This document shows positions 1 to 8,045 of a stretch of DNA of 49,140 nucleotides, in pieces; the first letter of the stretch is position 1, and each line of letters starts with the position of its first letter. The notes below the pieces were generated by a model. That model did no database searches and was not told the origin of the DNA. It saw only the letters and a list, made by a program, of their open reading frames with translations. The translations under genes and the position numbers were made by a program. Source of the stretch: Pseudofulvimonas gallinarii (GTDB lineage Bacteria > Pseudomonadota > Gammaproteobacteria > Xanthomonadales > UBA2363); NCBI RefSeq assembly GCF_004343305.1, contig NZ_SMAF01000023.1, positions 1 to 49,140 of the forward strand, written 5' to 3'.

Positions 1-324
1 ATCAACCTGGCGCTGCGCGCCATGGAAGCGCCGCTGCGCGAGATCGTCGCCAACGCCGGTGAAGAGCCGAGCGTCGTCGTCAACAACGTCAAGTCCGGCA
101 CCGGCAACTACGGCTACAACGCCGCCACCGGCGAATACGGCGACATGGTGCAGCTGGGCATCCTGGATCCGACCAAGGTGACGCGCAGCGCGCTGCAGCA
201 CGCCGCGTCGATCGCCGGCCTGGTGATCACCACCGAGGCGATGATCGCCGAGCTGCCGAAGAAGGAAGCGGCCGCCGACCACGGCCACGGCCATGGTGGC
301 GGCATGGGCGGCATGGATTTCTGA
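1..324 (+). CDS. groL: Chaperonin GroEL, C-terminal fragment (5' end outside window)
   Basis: This is the last 107 codons of the 60 kDa chaperonin GroEL, which forms the double-ring cytosolic folding chamber with GroES. The frame is open from base 1. The visible part holds the equatorial-domain end (MEAPLREIV, residues [16 protein letters not shown], then [13 protein letters not shown]) and the flexible tail [14 protein letters not shown], a typical Gly/Met-rich GroEL C-terminus with a His-rich stretch. The gene ends at TGA 322-324 and a strong stem-loop terminator follows at 414-441. The last 114 bases (211-324) recur in slightly altered form at 2342-2458, downstream of the Fic gene. Identification is certain; only the 5' part is missing because the window starts inside the gene. 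Confidence 0.97.
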   Translation: MNLALRAMEAPLREIVANAGEEPSVVVNNVKSGTGNYGYNAATGEYGDMVQLGILDPTKVTRSALQHAASIAGLVITTEAMIAELPKKEAAADHGHGHGGGMGGMDF

Positions 325-413
325 GGGCAGGACGCCCGAATGCCGCAAAGGCCAGGAGCCAAGCGCGGCTGATCCACGCCTACCAGCGTTATCGCGCCAG
401 GGATGGCGCAACG

Positions 414-441
414 AAAAGCCCGGCCTTGTGCCGGGCTTTTT
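414..441 (+). terminator. Rho-independent terminator of groL
   Basis: An inverted repeat AAAAGCCCGG / CCGGGCTTTTT with a 7-base loop CTTGTGC-like core is followed by a T run. It lies 90 bases after the groL stop. Its core AAGCCCGGCCTTGTGCCGGG recurs at 2486-2505 after the second groL tail. Confidence 0.9.
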
Positions 442-524
442 CTTGTTCCCGAATGATGGGTGAGTCATTCCGGGGCCTCCGATGCCGCTGCAAGTCGGAC
501 CGTGCGCCGGTCGCCGCTCCCTGA

Positions 525-626
525 AATCAGGGCGTGGCCGAGGCCGACCACCTCGCCGCCCTCAATTCCCACAAGCAGGGCCTGATGCAGCAACTGTTTC
601 CCGCACCGGCGGCCGCGGGCGCATGA
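525..626 (+). pseudogene. hsdS: hsdS remnant: C-terminal tail of a type I restriction specificity subunit
   Basis: In the frame ending at TGA 624-626 the peptide reads ...AALNSHKQGLMQQLFP followed by an Ala-rich end. ALKxHKxGLMQQLFP is the characteristic end of type I restriction-modification specificity subunits (HsdS), where the last helix of the conserved region terminates. Upstream, this frame is closed by a stop at 522-524, and nothing resembling the two target-recognition domains remains, so only the last 30 or so codons survive. The stop overlaps the start codon of the rhuM remnant (ATGA at 623-626), the layout expected of an intact hsdS-rhuM pair, which supports both calls. It is non-functional as it stands. 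Confidence 0.75.
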
Positions 627-923
627 GCGGCCTGATTCTCTACACAACGGAAGACGGCGCCAGCCGCATCCAGCGGCGCGCCGATGGCCGGCCTGTGTCG
701 CTCACGCAGGTCGAGATGGCGGAGCTGTTCTACGTCACCGCCGAAACATCCGCCAGCATCTGAAAAGTGTCTTTGCGGACAAGGAGTTGGGGCCTGAACG
801 AATCTCCAAGGATTCCATGGTAGTTCAACCGGAGGGCGGGCGCGCCATGCGCCGGCACGTCACGCAATGCATCCTTGACCGTCCTCGTCGTGGGCCGCCG
901 CGTCGGTCCCCGCGTGCCGCTTG
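623..923 (+). pseudogene. rhuM-family gene remnant, several frameshifts
   Basis: The ATG at 623 opens MSGLILYTTEDGASRIQ, then VSLTQVEMAELF, the typical start of RhuM-family (virulence protein RhuM/Fic-DOC associated) proteins that accompany type I restriction operons. The frame breaks at about 745. The next frame continues NIRQHLKSVFADKELGPE and VVQPEGGR, then RRHVTQCILD in place of the family's HVTQYNLD. After a second shift VLVVGRRV follows in the third frame, and a one-base loss returns to RSPRAA. These pieces line up in family order, so this is one gene with at least three frame lesions and no C-terminal half. The stop in the first frame is at 761-763. Confidence 0.75.
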
Positions 924-1106
924 GGATGGCAAGGTGACGGCTGGCTCGCAATGCTATGCAAGGCTGCCTTGTATATGGAGCCGACCTGCTCTTATATTAC
1001 TTCCAGCCTTCAATATGAGCCGAGATCGCCGCCTTATGCACGCCAGCCTTGCATGAGTACGCCGCCCGGAGTCACCGGCCGGCTGCCCAATCGTGCCGGA
1101 CGCTAC

Positions 1107-2258
1107 ATGGCGCAGCCGACCGGCTATCGCGCATTTTCCCCGGCGCCACTACCGCCGCAGCCGCCCGTCAGGCTCGAGGGTGAGCTGCAGGCCCTGCTAT
1201 CGAAGGCCGACCGCGCGCTGGGTCGCCTCGACGGCTCGATCCAGACCTTGCCCAACCCCGATCTGTTCGTCTTCATGTACGTGCGCAAGGAGGCAGTGCT
1301 GTCGAGCCAGATCGAAGGCACGCAGAGTTCGCTGCAGGATCTGCTGGCGGCGGAAGCGCGCATCCTTTCGCCCCATCTGCCGCGCGACGTCGACGAGGTG
1401 GTCAACTACGTCACCGCGATGAACTACGGGCTCGCGCGCCTGGCCACGCTCCCCGTCTCGGTGCGGCTGATCCGCGAGATCCACGAGCGCCTGCTGCAGG
1501 GCGTGCGCGGCGCGCGGTGTACGCCGGGTGAGCTGCGCCGCACGCAGAACTGGATCGGCCCGGGCGGCTGCACCTTGAACGAAGCGACCTTCGTGCCGCC
1601 ACCACCGCACGAAGTGCCCGAGGCGCTCGGTGCGCTGGAAACCTTCCTGCATGCCGACAGCGACATCCCCGCGCTCATCCAGATCGGGCTGGCGCATGCC
1701 CAATTCGAGACCATCCACCCGTTTCTCGACGGCAATGGTCGCGTCGGCCGCCTCTTGATCAGTTTCCTGCTCTGTCAGCGCGAGATCCTCGTCAAGCCGG
1801 TGCTGTACCTGTCGCACTACTTCAAGCGCCATCGCGCCGAGTACTACGAGCGGCTCCAGGCAGTACGCGACATCGGCGACTGGGAAGGCTGGCTGGCATT
1901 CTTCCTGCGCGGCGTTGCCAGCGTGAGCCTGGAAGCCACCGACACCGCGCGACGTATCCTCGCCCTGCGCGAAGACCACCGCGCCCGCGTCACGCAAGGC
2001 CTGGGCCGCGCCGCGGGCAACGGACACAAAGTGCTGGAGCACCTGTACCAGCGGCCGATCGTCGCCGTCGCCGATGTCGAGGCGCTGACCGCGACCTCGT
2101 ACACCGCGGCGAACAATCTCGTCTCGCGGATGGTGGAGCTCGGGGTGCTGGTCGAGGCGACGGGCTACCGGCGCAACCGGCTGTTCCGCTATCAGGCCTA
2201 TATCGATCTGTTTGGTGAGGGTGGGGAGCCGGGGCAGGGGCCGGGGCCGGAGCCATGA
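1107..2258 (+). CDS. Fic-domain protein AMP-transferase, class II with N-terminal inhibitory helix
   Basis: A 383-residue Fic protein. Such enzymes usually transfer AMP from ATP to a hydroxyl side chain of a target protein. The core motif HPFLDGNGRVGR (His near residue 204) is complete, with catalytic His, metal-binding Asp and the GNGR anion hole. The N-terminal part carries SSQIEG, matching the [S/T]xxxE[G/N] inhibitory helix of class II Fic proteins, so activity should be self-restrained. The C-terminal 80 residues look like a winged-helix segment. The start at 1107 (MAQPTGYRAF) was chosen because family similarity begins there; ATG 1053 and ATG 921 are in frame but give unrelated leaders. 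The ribosome site is weak. It is the only intact gene among relics of hsdS, rhuM and hsdM, families with which Fic genes often travel. The target is unknown. Confidence 0.9.
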   Translation: MAQPTGYRAFSPAPLPPQPPVRLEGELQALLSKADRALGRLDGSIQTLPNPDLFVFMYVRKEAVLSSQIEGTQSSLQDLLAAEARILSPHLPRDVDEVVNYVTAMNYGLARLATLPVSVRLIREIHERLLQGVRGARCTPGELRRTQNWIGPGGCTLNEATFVPPPPHEVPEALGALETFLHADSDIPALIQIGLAHAQFETIHPFLDGNGRVGRLLISFLLCQREILVKPVLYLSHYFKRHRAEYYERLQAVRDIGDWEGWLAFFLRGVASVSLEATDTARRILALREDHRARVTQGLGRAAGNGHKVLEHLYQRPIVAVADVEALTATSYTAANNLVSRMVELGVLVEATGYRRNRLFRYQAYIDLFGEGGEPGQGPGPEP

Positions 2259-2296
2259 CATCTCACAGCGCTCCCTGATTTCACGGCAGTTCAACC

Positions 2297-2458
2297 ATGA
2301 CCGACAAAGACCCTAAAGAACTGGGCAAGACCCTGTGGGCCATCGCCGGGCTGGTGATCACCACCGAGGCGATGATCGCCGAGCTGCCGAAGAAGGAAGC
2401 GGCCGCCGACCACGGTCACGGCCACTGCGGTGGCGGCATAGGCGGCATGGATTTCTGA
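2297..2458 (+). pseudogene. Chimeric 53-codon ORF: hsdM start fused to a groL 3' end
   Basis: The ATG at 2297 opens [17 protein letters not shown], the characteristic N-terminus of type I methyltransferase subunits (HsdM), where [10 protein letters not shown] is followed by an RGAMNADDFRDYM-like stretch. Here, after AIA, the peptide instead continues [16 protein letters not shown] and ends [11 protein letters not shown], the GroEL C-terminus, in frame. The junction falls on the bases ATCGCCG, present in both parents at that point (2342-2348 here, 211-217 in groL), so a short-homology deletion is the simplest origin. The ORF is open and starts 38 bases after the Fic stop; whether it is translated is unknown. 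It has no predicted function and is best read as a deletion scar. Confidence 0.8.
2342..2458 (+). repeat. Second, diverged copy of the groL 3' end (direct repeat of 211-324)
   Basis: 117 bases align with 211-324 with four substitutions and one inserted TGC codon. The differences include ATG to ATA in the Gly/Met tail and two silent third-position changes. The downstream spacer differs, but the terminator core recurs. The divergence suggests the copy came from a related groL rather than from a very recent local duplication. Confidence 0.9.
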
Positions 2459-2484
2459 TCCAGGCGTCTCCCAGGTTTGACCGC

Positions 2485-2509
2485 GAAGCCCGGCCTTGTG
2501 CCGGGTTTC
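2485..2509 (+). terminator. Second groL-type terminator stem, T run decayed
   Basis: GAAGCCCGG / CCGGGTTTC repeats the stem of the first groL terminator with the same loop CTTGTG. The right arm reads GGGTTTCG instead of GGGCTTTTT, so termination is probably weaker. From here to 2741 I see no gene. Confidence 0.6.
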
Positions 2510-2741
2510 GTGCATTCGGGCAGCACAAGCGCAATCGACTTGTGCCTGCCTCGAATCCGTCTTCGCCACAGTGACTTCTCGCGTGCTGCTCTTCGTTCTT
2601 GTCGGTGCGTAGCTGGCTGCGCACGCTCTTGTCGGGGTCGCGGTGTGATTGCCAGCGGCTTGGCGGCCGCAGCGGGCAGCAAGCTACCCGCCTACAGGAG
2701 CGCGGGGACGATGACGCTGCGGCCTGTCACGGCAGTGCCGG

Positions 2742-3941
2742 TTAGAAGTCGTCGATAAAGAGCAGGTCGACCGGTACCAGGCATTGCTGGTTTTGCGGGT
2801 AGTGGTAGTCGAACCAGATCATGCTGCATGGGGAGAATGCGGTGGCGGGATCGCTGGCGTTGATGCTGGGCCGCATGATGAAATTGTACGAGCAGTTCTG
2901 GGAGACGAATGCCGAGGTGAGTCCTATGGGCAGGCTGATTTGGTTGTCGTGCCGGGCGCCGAAGTTGTGGCCCATCTCGTGCGCGAGAAGGGTGGCGTTG
3001 CTGCCGCCGGAACCGGTCATCTGGTTGACGCCGAATCCTTTTGTGCGGCTGCACAGTCCGTTGATCCACGCGTAGCCGATCACTGCGCCGTCGAAGTCCT
3101 TGCCGCTCAGAAGGTGCGCCAGGCCATGCAGGGGAATGCGCTTGTCATTGACGAAGTCGCCGAACGCATCCAGCAGGTCCGCGTAACTGGTCGTGGTCAG
3201 CGGGCCGTTGTCGGTCAGCGCCAGCAGGTAGTGCAGGCGGATGCGTGTATCGACCTGTGCCGTGTAGAAGCCGTCGACGACATTGAGCGCGGCCAGGGCG
3301 ACGCTGGCGGGCGCGTCGTAGAGGTCCTGGAACTCGGTGTCCATCACCAGCGTCAGCCGCAGCTCCTGGTCCGTGCCACCGCGCACCGGCGACGGCATCC
3401 ACGCGCCCGCTGCAGCTGCATGTGCGGTGTGGTCGGCGGGCGTGTCGCCGTGGAAGTCCAGCGGCTGCGCGAGATCGGCCAGCGTATAGACCAGGGTGGC
3501 GCCGGCATCGACACCGATGCGCGTGGCCAGTTCGCGATGGTGGCTGGCCGGGTCTAGAAACCAGAGTTTTTCGCCGTCGAGGACGGCGCCCAGCCAGGCG
3601 TCGCCGATGCGCGTCAGACGCAGCCAGCTTCCGCTTCGTCCCGCCACGTCACCGGCGAAGACCTGTGTCGTGCCGTCGCGCACCTGCGGCACATGGGCGC
3701 GCGCGTCCTGCATCAGGGCGGTGTGCTCCACTAGCACGAGGTCCAGCAGCTGGCCATCGGGCGTGGCCAATCGCAACACCATTGCCGCTTCGCCATCGCT
3801 GGCTTGTGTACTGTCGACCCGATGCAGGCCGGCATCACTGGCGCGCAGCAACTTTCCGGCGATGGCCGGTGCCGGTGCAACCAGCACGAACGATACGGTG
3901 ACGGCCGCAAGCAGCCTCAGCCCATGTCGGAAAATATGCAT
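2742..3941 (-). CDS. Secreted reprolysin-like zinc metalloprotease (M12-type)
   Basis: A 399-residue exported protease. Residues 1-28 form a signal peptide (MHIFRHGLRLLAAV, cleavage near APAIA). The zinc site is HEMGHNFGARHD (His near 321), the full HExxHxxGxxHD signature of adamalysin/reprolysin-type metzincins, followed by a conserved Met further on (NFIMRPS) that may serve as the Met-turn. The N-terminal 150 or so residues look like a propeptide (TTQVFAGDVAGRSGSWLRL). The start at 3941 was preferred over an upstream TTG because GGGAG sits about 7 bases before it. The C-terminus LLFIDDF is close to the LIFADGFE end of the two beta-helix proteins at 5.6-10.4 kb, suggesting a shared export or anchoring tag. 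It diverges from the transporter gene at 4130; the 188-base gap should hold both promoters. Confidence 0.88.
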   Translation of the reverse strand: MHIFRHGLRLLAAVTVSFVLVAPAPAIAGKLLRASDAGLHRVDSTQASDGEAAMVLRLATPDGQLLDLVLVEHTALMQDARAHVPQVRDGTTQVFAGDVAGRSGSWLRLTRIGDAWLGAVLDGEKLWFLDPASHHRELATRIGVDAGATLVYTLADLAQPLDFHGDTPADHTAHAAAAGAWMPSPVRGGTDQELRLTLVMDTEFQDLYDAPASVALAALNVVDGFYTAQVDTRIRLHYLLALTDNGPLTTTSYADLLDAFGDFVNDKRIPLHGLAHLLSGKDFDGAVIGYAWINGLCSRTKGFGVNQMTGSGGSNATLLAHEMGHNFGARHDNQISLPIGLTSAFVSQNCSYNFIMRPSINASDPATAFSPCSMIWFDYHYPQNQQCLVPVDLLFIDDF

Positions 3942-4129
3942 TGCCAACTCCCTTGTCTCCCCGGTGCCAAGAAAGACGATCCAGACTGGAGATGCAAGTT
4001 GACCGGCAATACGTCATGGACGTTCTGCCTCGAGCGATTACGGGCGGCCGCAGCAGAACGGCATGCGCCGACATCGCCGCCAAGGTAGGCTTGGCCGGCG
4101 ATGCCGCAGCACGATCAGGGAGAGTCCGG

Positions 4130-5542
4130 ATGACGGAACACAGGTCATGGCCGTTGCGTACCGCCTTGCGCTGTGCGGCGTTTGCGGAAAAGTGGTTTCC
4201 CGATGCCTGGGTGTTCGCGGCGCTGGCGTTGGTGCTGGTGGCGTGCATCGCGCTGGCCTTTGGCGCGCCGCCGCAGACGGTGGCGCAAGGTTTCGGCAAG
4301 GGCTTCTGGAGCCTGATCCCGTTCACCATGCAAATGGCCTTCGTGGTTATCGGGGGCTACGTGGTGGCGACGGCGCCGGTGGTGTCGCGCTTGATCGTGC
4401 GCCTGGCGAAGCTGCCGCGAAGTGGTCGCGGCGCCATCGTTTTCGTGGCGACGCTGTCGATGCTCACCTCGCTGCTGAGCTGGGGTTTTTCCCTGGTGTT
4501 CGGCGGTCTGCTGGCGCGGGCGCTGGCGCAGCGCGAAGAGCTGCGCATGGACTACCGCGCTGCCGGTGCCGCCGCCTACCTGGGCCTGGGCGCGGTGTGG
4601 GCGATGGGTCTGTCATCATCGGCGGCACAGTTGCAGGCCAATCCGGCGTCGATGCCGCCGGGCCTGCTGGCGATCACCGGCGTCATTCCCTTCACCCAGA
4701 CCATCTTCCTGTGGCAGTCCATCGCCTTGACCACCGGGTTGATCCTGGTGTCGATCTGGGTGGCCTGGCTGACCGCGCCACAGGGCACGTCGGCACGCAC
4801 GGCGAAGGCGTTCGGTGTCGAAGCCGGATTGATGCAGTCGTCGCTTCCGCCGCGCACGCGCCCGGGCGAGTGGCTGGAGTACAGCCCGTTGTTGACGCTG
4901 CTGATCTCGCTGCTTGCCTTCGGCTGGCTGGCCGGCGAGTTCGTGAGCAAGCCGGCCGCCATCGCCATCGCCGATCTCAATACCTACAACCTGCTGTTCC
5001 TGTCGCTGGGCTTGCTGTTGCATTGGCGTCCGCGCAGCTTCATCGATGCGGTGACGCGGGCGGTGCCGGCCACCAGTGGCGTGCTCATCCAGTTCCCGTT
5101 GTACGGCGGCATCGCCTTCCTGCTGACTCAGGCGCCGGGTGCCGATGGCGAAACGCTTTCACACCGGTTGTCGGAACTGTTCGTCGCCGTCACCACGCAT
5201 GACACCTTCGCCCTGGTGATGGGCAGCTATTCGGCGGTGCTCGGCTTTTTCGTACCATCCGGTGGCGGCAAGTGGATCATCGAGGCGCCGTACGTGATGC
5301 AGGCGGCGAACGATCTGCACTACCACCTGGGCTGGTCGGTGCAGATCTACAACGCCGCCGAGGCACTGCCGAACCTGATCAATCCGTTCTGGATGCTGCC
5401 GCTGCTTGGCGTCATGGGCCTGAAGGCGCGCGACATCGTCGGCTTCACGTTCGTGCAGCTGCTGGTCCACGCGCCGCTGGTGCTGCTGGCGCTGTGGGTG
5501 CTGGGCGGAACGCTCGACTACCTGCCGCCGCAGATGCCGTGA
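4130..5542 (+). CDS. atoE: AtoE-type short-chain fatty acid transporter
   Basis: A 470-residue inner-membrane protein rich in hydrophobic helices along its whole length (about 10-12 segments). It matches the short-chain fatty acid transporter family (AtoE/TIGR00366), seen in the early motif FAEKWFPDAW, in SLLSWGFSLVFGGLLARALA-like segments and in the C-terminal GGGKWIIEAPYV and GWSVQIYNAAEALPNLINPFWMLP. AtoE in Escherichia coli is about 440 residues and works in short-chain fatty acid (butyrate/acetoacetate) uptake. The start at 4130 has an AGGGAGAG ribosome site 5-10 bases upstream; earlier in-frame codons give unrelated sequence. No ato catabolic genes lie nearby, so substrate assignment rests on family only. 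It ends 15 bases from the end of the convergent beta-helix gene, and no clear terminator is visible in the gap. Confidence 0.88.
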   Translation: MTEHRSWPLRTALRCAAFAEKWFPDAWVFAALALVLVACIALAFGAPPQTVAQGFGKGFWSLIPFTMQMAFVVIGGYVVATAPVVSRLIVRLAKLPRSGRGAIVFVATLSMLTSLLSWGFSLVFGGLLARALAQREELRMDYRAAGAAAYLGLGAVWAMGLSSSAAQLQANPASMPPGLLAITGVIPFTQTIFLWQSIALTTGLILVSIWVAWLTAPQGTSARTAKAFGVEAGLMQSSLPPRTRPGEWLEYSPLLTLLISLLAFGWLAGEFVSKPAAIAIADLNTYNLLFLSLGLLLHWRPRSFIDAVTRAVPATSGVLIQFPLYGGIAFLLTQAPGADGETLSHRLSELFVAVTTHDTFALVMGSYSAVLGFFVPSGGGKWIIEAPYVMQAANDLHYHLGWSVQIYNAAEALPNLINPFWMLPLLGVMGLKARDIVGFTFVQLLVHAPLVLLALWVLGGTLDYLPPQMP

Positions 5543-5557
5543 CCCGGTCATCGCGGC

Positions 5558-7912
5558 TTACTCGAAACCATCGGCGAAGATGAGGTCATCCAGCGACTCG
5601 ATCTCCAGGGTGACACCGTCGAAACGGCCAAGAACGCCACCGTTCGGAAAATCGACCGAATCGGTGACGACCGCGTACACGCCCAGCGAAGTGTTGGTGG
5701 TCCATTGTTCGGCGGTGACATCGAAGGTGACTGCCTGCGCCGGCCGATGCCAGGCATTGCCGCTTGTCAGGTCATGGTCACCACTGGCGATCACCGTGCC
5801 GGTGCAGTCCTCGCTGCCGTTCAGCCGAAGTTCCCAGCGCAGTGTCACCTGGTCGGTGAATAGCCCGTGTGACTTGCCCCAGGCATTGAGCGTGTAGCGC
5901 GCCGGGAACGGAAGGTGCACGCACTGTCGGGCGGCGGTGACTCGCGGACTTGCGATATTGCTCACGCTCACCAGCATCGAGCCGGAGCCGGTGCCGCCGC
6001 TGGCGTTCTGCGAACCGTCGCGGCTGATCGCTCCAGGAATCAAGGCTTCCCAGGCGTTGAGGTTGCTGTCGAAGTCGCCGTTGTGTAGCAGCGGCATCAG
6101 TGCCTGGCGTTCCAGGGCGCCGATGTCGCGCGCGGCGCCGACAATCACCGGCAGCCGCTGGTCGCGTGGCAGGCCGAAGACATCGATGTCGTTGCCGGTG
6201 ACCGGCACCGTGGCGTCGACCGCCGGCGAGGCGGCGCGCAGCCGGTAGTCGCCGTTCGCCAGATCGACGAAGCGCGGCGACGCCACCAGCACGTCCGGCG
6301 TGTTGCCGCCGTCCAGCGAGTCGCGCTCGCTGGCGATGATGCGGTCGAAAGTGCCGAACGGACGCTCGCAGCCATTGCATTGCAGGATCGGCTTGCCGGG
6401 CTGCCAGAAGATCGATCGGCTTAGTTGGAAACCGCGTTCGCCGATGGCCAGCATGTGGCTGCCGCCTATCTCGTTGCCGGCCAGGGTCGAGTCGATGATG
6501 CGAAGCCGCAGGTGGTCGTCGTCACCACTGCCGACGTCGATCAGTGCGCCGGTCAGGGTGTTGTCGGCGATCAGCGTGTTCTGAAGGTTTACCTTGCTTT
6601 CATCGCCGGCATGGACAAGGCTGCCGCCCTGGTTGCCTTCAATGAGAACGCCGCCCACACCTGCATGGCCCGAACCGATGACTAGTCTGCCGCTCTCTTC
6701 CACGCGGATGATCGCCCCATTGGTCAGCTGATTGTCGAATGTGGCGGCCCGGTTGTCGCTGATGCTGCCGCAGGGCTGGCCCACCGGGCAGGCATTCGTA
6801 TCGGGCAGCGCGTAGGCGTTGATATCCACATTGCTGCCCCACGGAGAGCCGAGAAAACTATCATGTGCTGCGACATAGATGGCGGCGCCATCGGGGGCCT
6901 GGTTCTCGTTGATCTGGCTGTTCCAGAGCCAGGCGGAGCCCAACGAAAGCCCAGAGGTCGCCGAATTCCAGGAACGGGTATAGAGACCGCCGCCGGCCTG
7001 GGTGGCGGTGTTGCCGCGTATGCGCATCGGGGACTCGGCCGAGGTCATCTGGGTCAGCAGCATTGCATTGCCGACCTCGTCGGTGTCCTGGCTCACAACG
7101 GCCACGCCGCCACCGAAGACGCCGGTATTGGCGAAGATCGTGCCCAGGCTGGTCACGCCCGGGCCGAGGTAGGCGTAGGCATTGAGGTTGCCGCTGCGGA
7201 TCATAAGTCCGCCGCCATAGCCACCGGTCCCGCCCAGGCCTTCGGCGGTGTTCCACATGATCACGCTGCCCGGTTCGCGCATGGCGAACTCCAGCTGGTC
7301 GATGTACACGCCACCGCCGCTGTAACGGGCGGTGTTGTCGCTGACGATGACATTGTTTCCGAACAGCACTTCGGCGGCGATGCCGGTACCACGGGCGAAC
7401 AGTCCGCCGCCATAGCCGGCGCTGTTTTGCGTCAAGGTGGTGTCGGCAATGTCCAGGCGGCCATTGCCCTGGAAGAAGATGCCGCCGCCTTCGCCGTTAC
7501 CGGCAATGTCGCCACCACGGATGAACAGGTTGCGCAGGCGGATCCAGGCACCGCTGGCGCCGAGGATGCGCAACACCGAACGCGCATTGCCGCCGGCACC
7601 GTTGAGGGTGGTGGTGCCGCTGGGCGTTCCCGGCGCGCAGGTGTCGTAGCCGCCGATCAGGTCGAGCTCCTGCGCGGTGTCGATCACCAGTTCCTGCGCC
7701 GTCCAGGTCAGGTTGCGGGCGATGTGGATGCGGTCGGGGCCGGGATTGGTGTGGGCGGCGTTGATCGCCGCCTGGATGGTGCTGTGTGTGCAGCCGGCGC
7801 CGTCGCCCACGCGGTAATCGGCAGCGTCGGCGCTGCCGGCCAGCAGCGGGAGCAGTGTGCCGGCCAGGCCGATCAGGGACGGCAGGCGCGAACGGTTGGA
7901 GGAGATGCACAT
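5558..7912 (-). CDS. Secreted parallel beta-helix protein with choice-of-anchor-Q-like and C-terminal sandwich domains, paralogue 1
   Basis: A 784-residue exported protein. The start at 7912 gives a signal peptide MCISSNRSRLPSLIGLAGTL ending near GSADA; GAGG lies about 10 bases upstream. Residues 30-500 are repetitive, with NSAGYGGGLFARGTG and similar Gly-rich turns plus IxxNTA/ISDN motifs, typical of right-handed beta-helices. Then comes DYRLRAASPAVDA...RDIGALE, the segment known from choice-of-anchor-Q proteins. A Cys-bearing sandwich domain starting NGDFDSNLNAWE resembles carbohydrate-binding modules. The protein ends LIFADGFE. It shares this entire architecture with the neighbour at 8046-10403, so the two arose by tandem duplication. 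Position suggests control by the sigma factor/kinase pair upstream. The ligand is unknown; polysaccharide binding or adhesion is only a guess. Confidence 0.85.
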   Translation of the reverse strand: MCISSNRSRLPSLIGLAGTLLPLLAGSADAADYRVGDGAGCTHSTIQAAINAAHTNPGPDRIHIARNLTWTAQELVIDTAQELDLIGGYDTCAPGTPSGTTTLNGAGGNARSVLRILGASGAWIRLRNLFIRGGDIAGNGEGGGIFFQGNGRLDIADTTLTQNSAGYGGGLFARGTGIAAEVLFGNNVIVSDNTARYSGGGVYIDQLEFAMREPGSVIMWNTAEGLGGTGGYGGGLMIRSGNLNAYAYLGPGVTSLGTIFANTGVFGGGVAVVSQDTDEVGNAMLLTQMTSAESPMRIRGNTATQAGGGLYTRSWNSATSGLSLGSAWLWNSQINENQAPDGAAIYVAAHDSFLGSPWGSNVDINAYALPDTNACPVGQPCGSISDNRAATFDNQLTNGAIIRVEESGRLVIGSGHAGVGGVLIEGNQGGSLVHAGDESKVNLQNTLIADNTLTGALIDVGSGDDDHLRLRIIDSTLAGNEIGGSHMLAIGERGFQLSRSIFWQPGKPILQCNGCERPFGTFDRIIASERDSLDGGNTPDVLVASPRFVDLANGDYRLRAASPAVDATVPVTGNDIDVFGLPRDQRLPVIVGAARDIGALERQALMPLLHNGDFDSNLNAWEALIPGAISRDGSQNASGGTGSGSMLVSVSNIASPRVTAARQCVHLPFPARYTLNAWGKSHGLFTDQVTLRWELRLNGSEDCTGTVIASGDHDLTSGNAWHRPAQAVTFDVTAEQWTTNTSLGVYAVVTDSVDFPNGGVLGRFDGVTLEIESLDDLIFADGFE

Positions 7913-7929
7913 GACGCGAACCTCGAGCG

Positions 7930-7948
7930 GATGACAGGGGCTGTCATC
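7930..7948 (-). promoter_or_regulatory. Stem-loop upstream of beta-helix paralogue 1
   Basis: GATGACAG / CTGTCATC with a 3-base loop is a perfect 8-bp inverted repeat, ending 17 bases before the start codon at 7912. It could be an operator or an RNA hairpin in the leader. No T run follows, so it is not a usual terminator. Confidence 0.5.
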
Positions 7949-8045
7949 TGCGGTAAACGGCGTCACCACCGTGATTGCGATATCGCCGGCCCGTGCCATT
8001 GCGGCGCAGGCCGGCGAAGTGCGTTCGGGTGCTGGAAAAATCCAC

